Assembly: GCA_015068545.1 (NCBI GenBank)
Contig: SVKH01000018.1
Location: 1-15,856, forward strand
Source: Oscillospiraceae bacterium
GTDB lineage: Bacteria; Bacillota; Clostridia; UBA1381
Direction of reading: 5' to 3'
DNA: 15,856 nucleotides
The notes below the pieces were generated by a model. That model was not told where the DNA came from. It saw nothing but the letters and a program-made list of their open reading frames with translations, and did not search any database. The stretch's first letter is position 1, and each line of letters begins with the position of its first letter. A program made the translations under genes and the position numbers. Positions 13,675 through 15,856 of the stretch are shown here, piece after piece.

Positions 13675-14526
13675 TTATTCACCAACGCTGTCAAACTTAG
13701 CCAGTACAACCTTGCTTTCGTTAGAAAGAACAACTGTGTAGAACTTATCAACAGAAATATCTGTCACTCTCTTTAGTGTTTGTCTTTCCACTTCCACGTT
13801 TGTATCACGCTTTAGGTAAATTGTAAGAGCAGGAGTTTCATCCTCTGTTTCTGCGTCAAAGTCTAGCTTAACGATAGGGCAAATATACTTACCTTCTACC
13901 AAAGGAACCTTTTTAGAAGGAACTACTCTTGTGTTAGCGATCATGCCTATTTCACCTGTCATAACTACTTCACCTGAATACTTTTCGCAAGAAATAAAGT
14001 CAGGATCATGTCTTAGCTGAGTAAGCTGTGTAGGATGCACAAAGATAACCTTTTGGCAATTCACTTCTTCGCCAAACTTATCTATGGCGTCTATAATTCC
14101 GTCATAGGAAATAATGCCATCGTCCTCATATACAACAGAAGCTGTCTGCAAAGCATCCATAGCATCATTGTCCACCTTAGCCGCAATAGCCAGAGCAAGC
14201 TGATTATTTGTTTCGCCGATAGGGTTACCGTAACCGGACAAAACTGCTTCATCTGATAGCTCTACAGCCTTCATAGCCTTCTTAATAGTAGCCTCGGTTG
14301 TTGTAGTAATAAGCTTGGTTGTACCAACTTCATCACCTTCTGCCACATCGTCAGCGTCTCCAATGTAGGAATACTGCGGTACCACGATAGTGTCACCTGC
14401 AACGCCTGCCAAAGTCTTGTCCACCTTAGCAAAAGGCGCTACCACGATTTTCTTGTCAATTTTTCCTGAAATCATATCAGCCATAACCTCAGGGTTTACT
14501 AAATCTGCAATTCTTGTCATTTCCAT
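13675..14526 (-). CDS. Major capsid protein, N4-gp56 family
   Basis: A 283-residue protein with the N4-gp56-family pattern seen in Bacillota phages: MTRIADLVNPEVMADMISGK near the start, KIVVAPFAKVDKTL, the DTIVVPQYSYIGDADDV segment, TTTTEATIKKAMKAVELSDE, the CQKVIFVHPTQLTQLRHD helix-strand and GEIGMIANTRVVPSKK. It forms the icosahedral shell with an HK97-like fold. There is no protease domain fused to it; the scaffold is a separate upstream gene. AGGAG is 8 bases before the ATG. A second ATG two codons later is possible. A gap of 185 bases with strong stems separates it from the scaffold. Confidence 0.92.
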   Translation of the reverse strand: MEMTRIADLVNPEVMADMISGKIDKKIVVAPFAKVDKTLAGVAGDTIVVPQYSYIGDADDVAEGDEVGTTKLITTTTEATIKKAMKAVELSDEAVLSGYGNPIGETNNQLALAIAAKVDNDAMDALQTASVVYEDDGIISYDGIIDAIDKFGEEVNCQKVIFVHPTQLTQLRHDPDFISCEKYSGEVVMTGEIGMIANTRVVPSKKVPLVEGKYICPIVKLDFDAETEDETPALTIYLKRDTNVEVERQTLKRVTDISVDKFYTVVLSNESKVVLAKFDSVGE

Positions 14527-14569
14527 AATTCTTTCTCCTTTTTTTCTTTAAATTTGTTTTTATAATGCG

Positions 14570-14713
14570 ATCCTTATAATTGCTCTTTTCCGGTTTTTAG
14601 GTAACTCGTTTCCCTCTCATATTCGGCAATTTAAGGATATAATAAATAAAGACCTTCTTTTTCCAGCCTTGCTGTCCCCTACGGGAAAAGGTCCAAAAGC
14701 CGAACTTTCGGCT
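14570..14713 (-). promoter_or_regulatory. Structured intercistronic region before the capsid gene
   Basis: Three stems are visible in the scaffold-capsid gap. The first is AGCCGAA/TTCGGCT (14698-14704 with 14707-14713), overlapping the scaffold stop and followed on the minus strand by TTTT. The second is a hairpin of GACCTT/AAGGTC (14651-14656 with 14688-14693) plus TTCC/GGAA inside, followed by a U-rich TTTATTTATT. The third is a 13-base-pair stem with one bulged base (14570-14583 with 14626-14638) around a 42-base loop. No convincing internal promoter was found. The rest of the gap (14527-14569) is A/T-rich with the capsid ribosome binding site. It could be an attenuator, RNA-processing or stability element; no known RNA family was recognised. 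Confidence 0.5.
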
Positions 14714-15137
14714 ATTTATTCATTCTTAATTTGTATAGGTCAGGATTTTCCTTAAATAGTCTTAGTCTTTCCATGTAATTAAGGGCAGATATATCCTGTT
14801 CATCTTCCATGCCGTCTCCGGTGGAAAAATGAGGGACTTCCTGCTTAAATAGGAATGCGTACTCAGCTTTTACTCTTTCTATTTCTTCGTCAAGTCCCAA
14901 AAATTCGCCGTTTTCAAATACAACGTTTTCCATATCCATGACAGCAATCGTCGCCTTTTCGCACAAGGCACCGCTATCCGAAAGTCGCGAAGACAAAGCC
15001 TGATCAAAATCCATTTTTTCATACTCCGACTTTGCATCCTGCTTTCCCTTTTCGTACTCACTTTCCAGAATTTTAAGTACCGCTTCCTTTTCCTCTTCGG
15101 AAATATCAGGTAAAATTTTCATTATCTCTTCAATCAC
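14712..15137 (-). CDS. Scaffold protein, phage minor structural Gp20-like
   Basis: A 141-residue, strongly acidic and helical protein upstream of the capsid gene. It begins MIEEIMKILPDISEEEKEAV with Lys/Glu-rich helices. It has the typical SGALCEKATIAVMDMENVVF...GEFLGLDEEIERVKAEYAFLF pattern of Gp20-type scaffolds, where an ALL-D/M-x-x-x-V..G.L.GL motif recurs. Such proteins guide capsid assembly and leave the head. The start is GTG (15137) with GGAG 9 bases upstream, so the first 8 bases overlap the portal's end. ATG 15122 is an alternative. No minor head (MuF/SPP1 gp7) gene lies between portal and scaffold. Confidence 0.8.
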   Translation of the reverse strand: MIEEIMKILPDISEEEKEAVLKILESEYEKGKQDAKSEYEKMDFDQALSSRLSDSGALCEKATIAVMDMENVVFENGEFLGLDEEIERVKAEYAFLFKQEVPHFSTGDGMEDEQDISALNYMERLRLFKENPDLYKLRMNK

Positions 15138-15856
15138 GTTTCTGTTCTCCTTTCCTTACACCAAAATACCAATCTCGCATTTCTTCCATTGAAATAACTC
15201 CTGCATCAAGCAGCGCAACTCTCTCGTCAAATTCCCTGTTTCGGTCAGCAATAATACTGTCATCAAACTCGAAAGTAATGTCATATTCTCCCTTTTTAGA
15301 AAGAAAATACAGGTCGCAAAGTGCATCCATAGCATATACAAGGTCACATAATGCATTTTTCAGAGAGCCCTGAATCTCCGTAACCTTGGCATAGCTTCTT
15401 TGCTTTGATGCCCTTACCTCCTCCGCTGTTTTATCTGTGTCGGAAATTCTTGACAGCGTTCCGTAAGCAAGACCCGAATTAAACTCAATTCTGCGGAATA
15501 TTTCGTCCAGTCCGTTTATTATAGCTGTTTCTCTTATCTCAGGAGTCCAATCCGAGAATAAGTTTTCCTGATTTATAAGGCGATACAGCCTCTTTTCCGG
15601 CAACGCCTTGTCATCCCTGATAGCGGCATCGTCTATATACAGCGCTCTTTCCCCGCTTTCAAATTCCCATAAAAGCCTTTGATACTGTTCTTCCGCATCG
15701 GATATAAGAGGAATTGCCTTAGAAAAAACGGCTTCTCCCAATGGTAAGCTAAGTGTCCCTGAAGGTATCTTAAAATATGCAAATAGTGGCTTAGTAAGCT
15801 CCGAAACTACCACCTTTGGCCTGATTCTGCGCCATGCGTCCACAGTGGCTAATGGT
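15130..15856 (-). CDS. Portal protein, SPP1 Gp6-like, C-terminal part only
   Basis: Dodecameric channel through which DNA enters the head. The frame is open to the window's edge (GTG at 15843 is internal), so the start lies outside; about 240 C-terminal residues are visible. They show SGTLSLPLGEAVFSKAI, the LYRLINQ...DWTPEIRETAIINGLDEIFRRIEFNSGLAYGTLSRI segment and EEVRASKQRSYAKVTEIQGSLKNAL, the long helix of portal clip/wing regions. The tail region FDERVALLDAGVISMEEMRDWYFG is also visible, and an ISKEEYR-x-WYFG-type end is common in this family. Its position before scaffold and capsid agrees. The terminase is expected beyond the edge. Confidence 0.88.
   Translation of the reverse strand, partial: PLATVDAWRRIRPKVVVSELTKPLFAYFKIPSGTLSLPLGEAVFSKAIPLISDAEEQYQRLLWEFESGERALYIDDAAIRDDKALPEKRLYRLINQENLFSDWTPEIRETAIINGLDEIFRRIEFNSGLAYGTLSRISDTDKTAEEVRASKQRSYAKVTEIQGSLKNALCDLVYAMDALCDLYFLSKKGEYDITFEFDDSIIADRNREFDERVALLDAGVISMEEMRDWYFGVRKGEQKRD

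Larger units (their letters stand above)
5274..15856 (-). mobile_element. Prophage late region (head, tail, lysis), runs off the right edge
   Basis: Sixteen consecutive minus-strand genes from portal to holin follow the standard order of long-tailed, non-contractile (siphovirus-type) phages. The left boundary is placed at the terminator after the holin, since the next gene is an ordinary host gene. No attachment site could be identified because the other end is not in the window. No tRNA lies at this end. No terminase, integrase, repressor or replication gene is visible. A defective or domesticated element is possible, but all genes seen are intact reading frames. Confidence 0.9.

Noticed and set aside
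14527..14650. Internal promoter before the capsid gene (TATAAG and TATAAA boxes)
   Set aside because: No -35-like hexamer occurs at 16-18 bases from either box; the region is simply A/T-rich.

Overview
This window looks like a chromosomal segment of a low-GC Bacillota, most likely an anaerobic Clostridia. The evidence is AT-rich DNA, strong AGGAGG-type ribosome binding sites, a tandem D,D-carboxypeptidase fused to copper-amine-oxidase-like stalk domains, and a prophage whose parts are typical of Clostridia. No RNA gene, CRISPR array, integrase or intact insertion sequence was seen.

Host part (1 to about 5270). A thioredoxin reductase gene, cut by the window's left edge, runs rightwards to a clear terminator. 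A TTGACA-17-TAAAAT promoter, touching a perfect inverted repeat, then drives an exported 877-residue protein. That protein carries two D-Ala-D-Ala carboxypeptidase-like (S11) domains, each followed by a stalk-type domain. The second catalytic domain has lost two of its three active-site motifs and the first has an altered SxN motif. A roughly 300-base gap follows, holding two copies of a GGGGACGTAGCACTT repeat. Then, on the minus strand, come a PHP-family histidinol-phosphatase-like gene and, upstream of it in the same operon, a Dabb-domain gene with its own promoter.

Prophage part (about 5274 to the right edge, all minus strand). Read in the direction of transcription, from high to low coordinates, this is the late operon of a tailed phage. 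It holds the portal (start outside the window), a Gp20-like scaffold, an intercistronic gap with strong RNA-like stems, an N4-gp56-type major capsid, a head-tail connector, a head-closure-type protein, a tail-terminator-type protein, the tail tube, a Gp15-family protein, a very short tape measure, the distal tail protein, a Gp37-like tail hub protein, two baseplate or tail-tip proteins, a collagen/beta-helix tail fibre, an M15 endolysin and a holin, ending in a terminator. Genes are tightly coupled, with 4-base overlaps or gaps of a few bases and several GTG or TTG starts. Terminase, integrase, repressor and the other attachment end lie outside the window or are absent.

The points most worth following up are four. 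The tape measure has only 381 residues and resembles just the C-terminal part of the family. Three consecutive in-frame A AAA AAG slippery heptamers lie in the Gp15-family gene and would give a 96-residue short form. A structured RNA candidate sits between scaffold and capsid. The carboxypeptidase is a fusion of one altered and one probably dead catalytic domain. No entirely new multi-gene system could be demonstrated from the sequence; these are the best candidates for undescribed behaviour.
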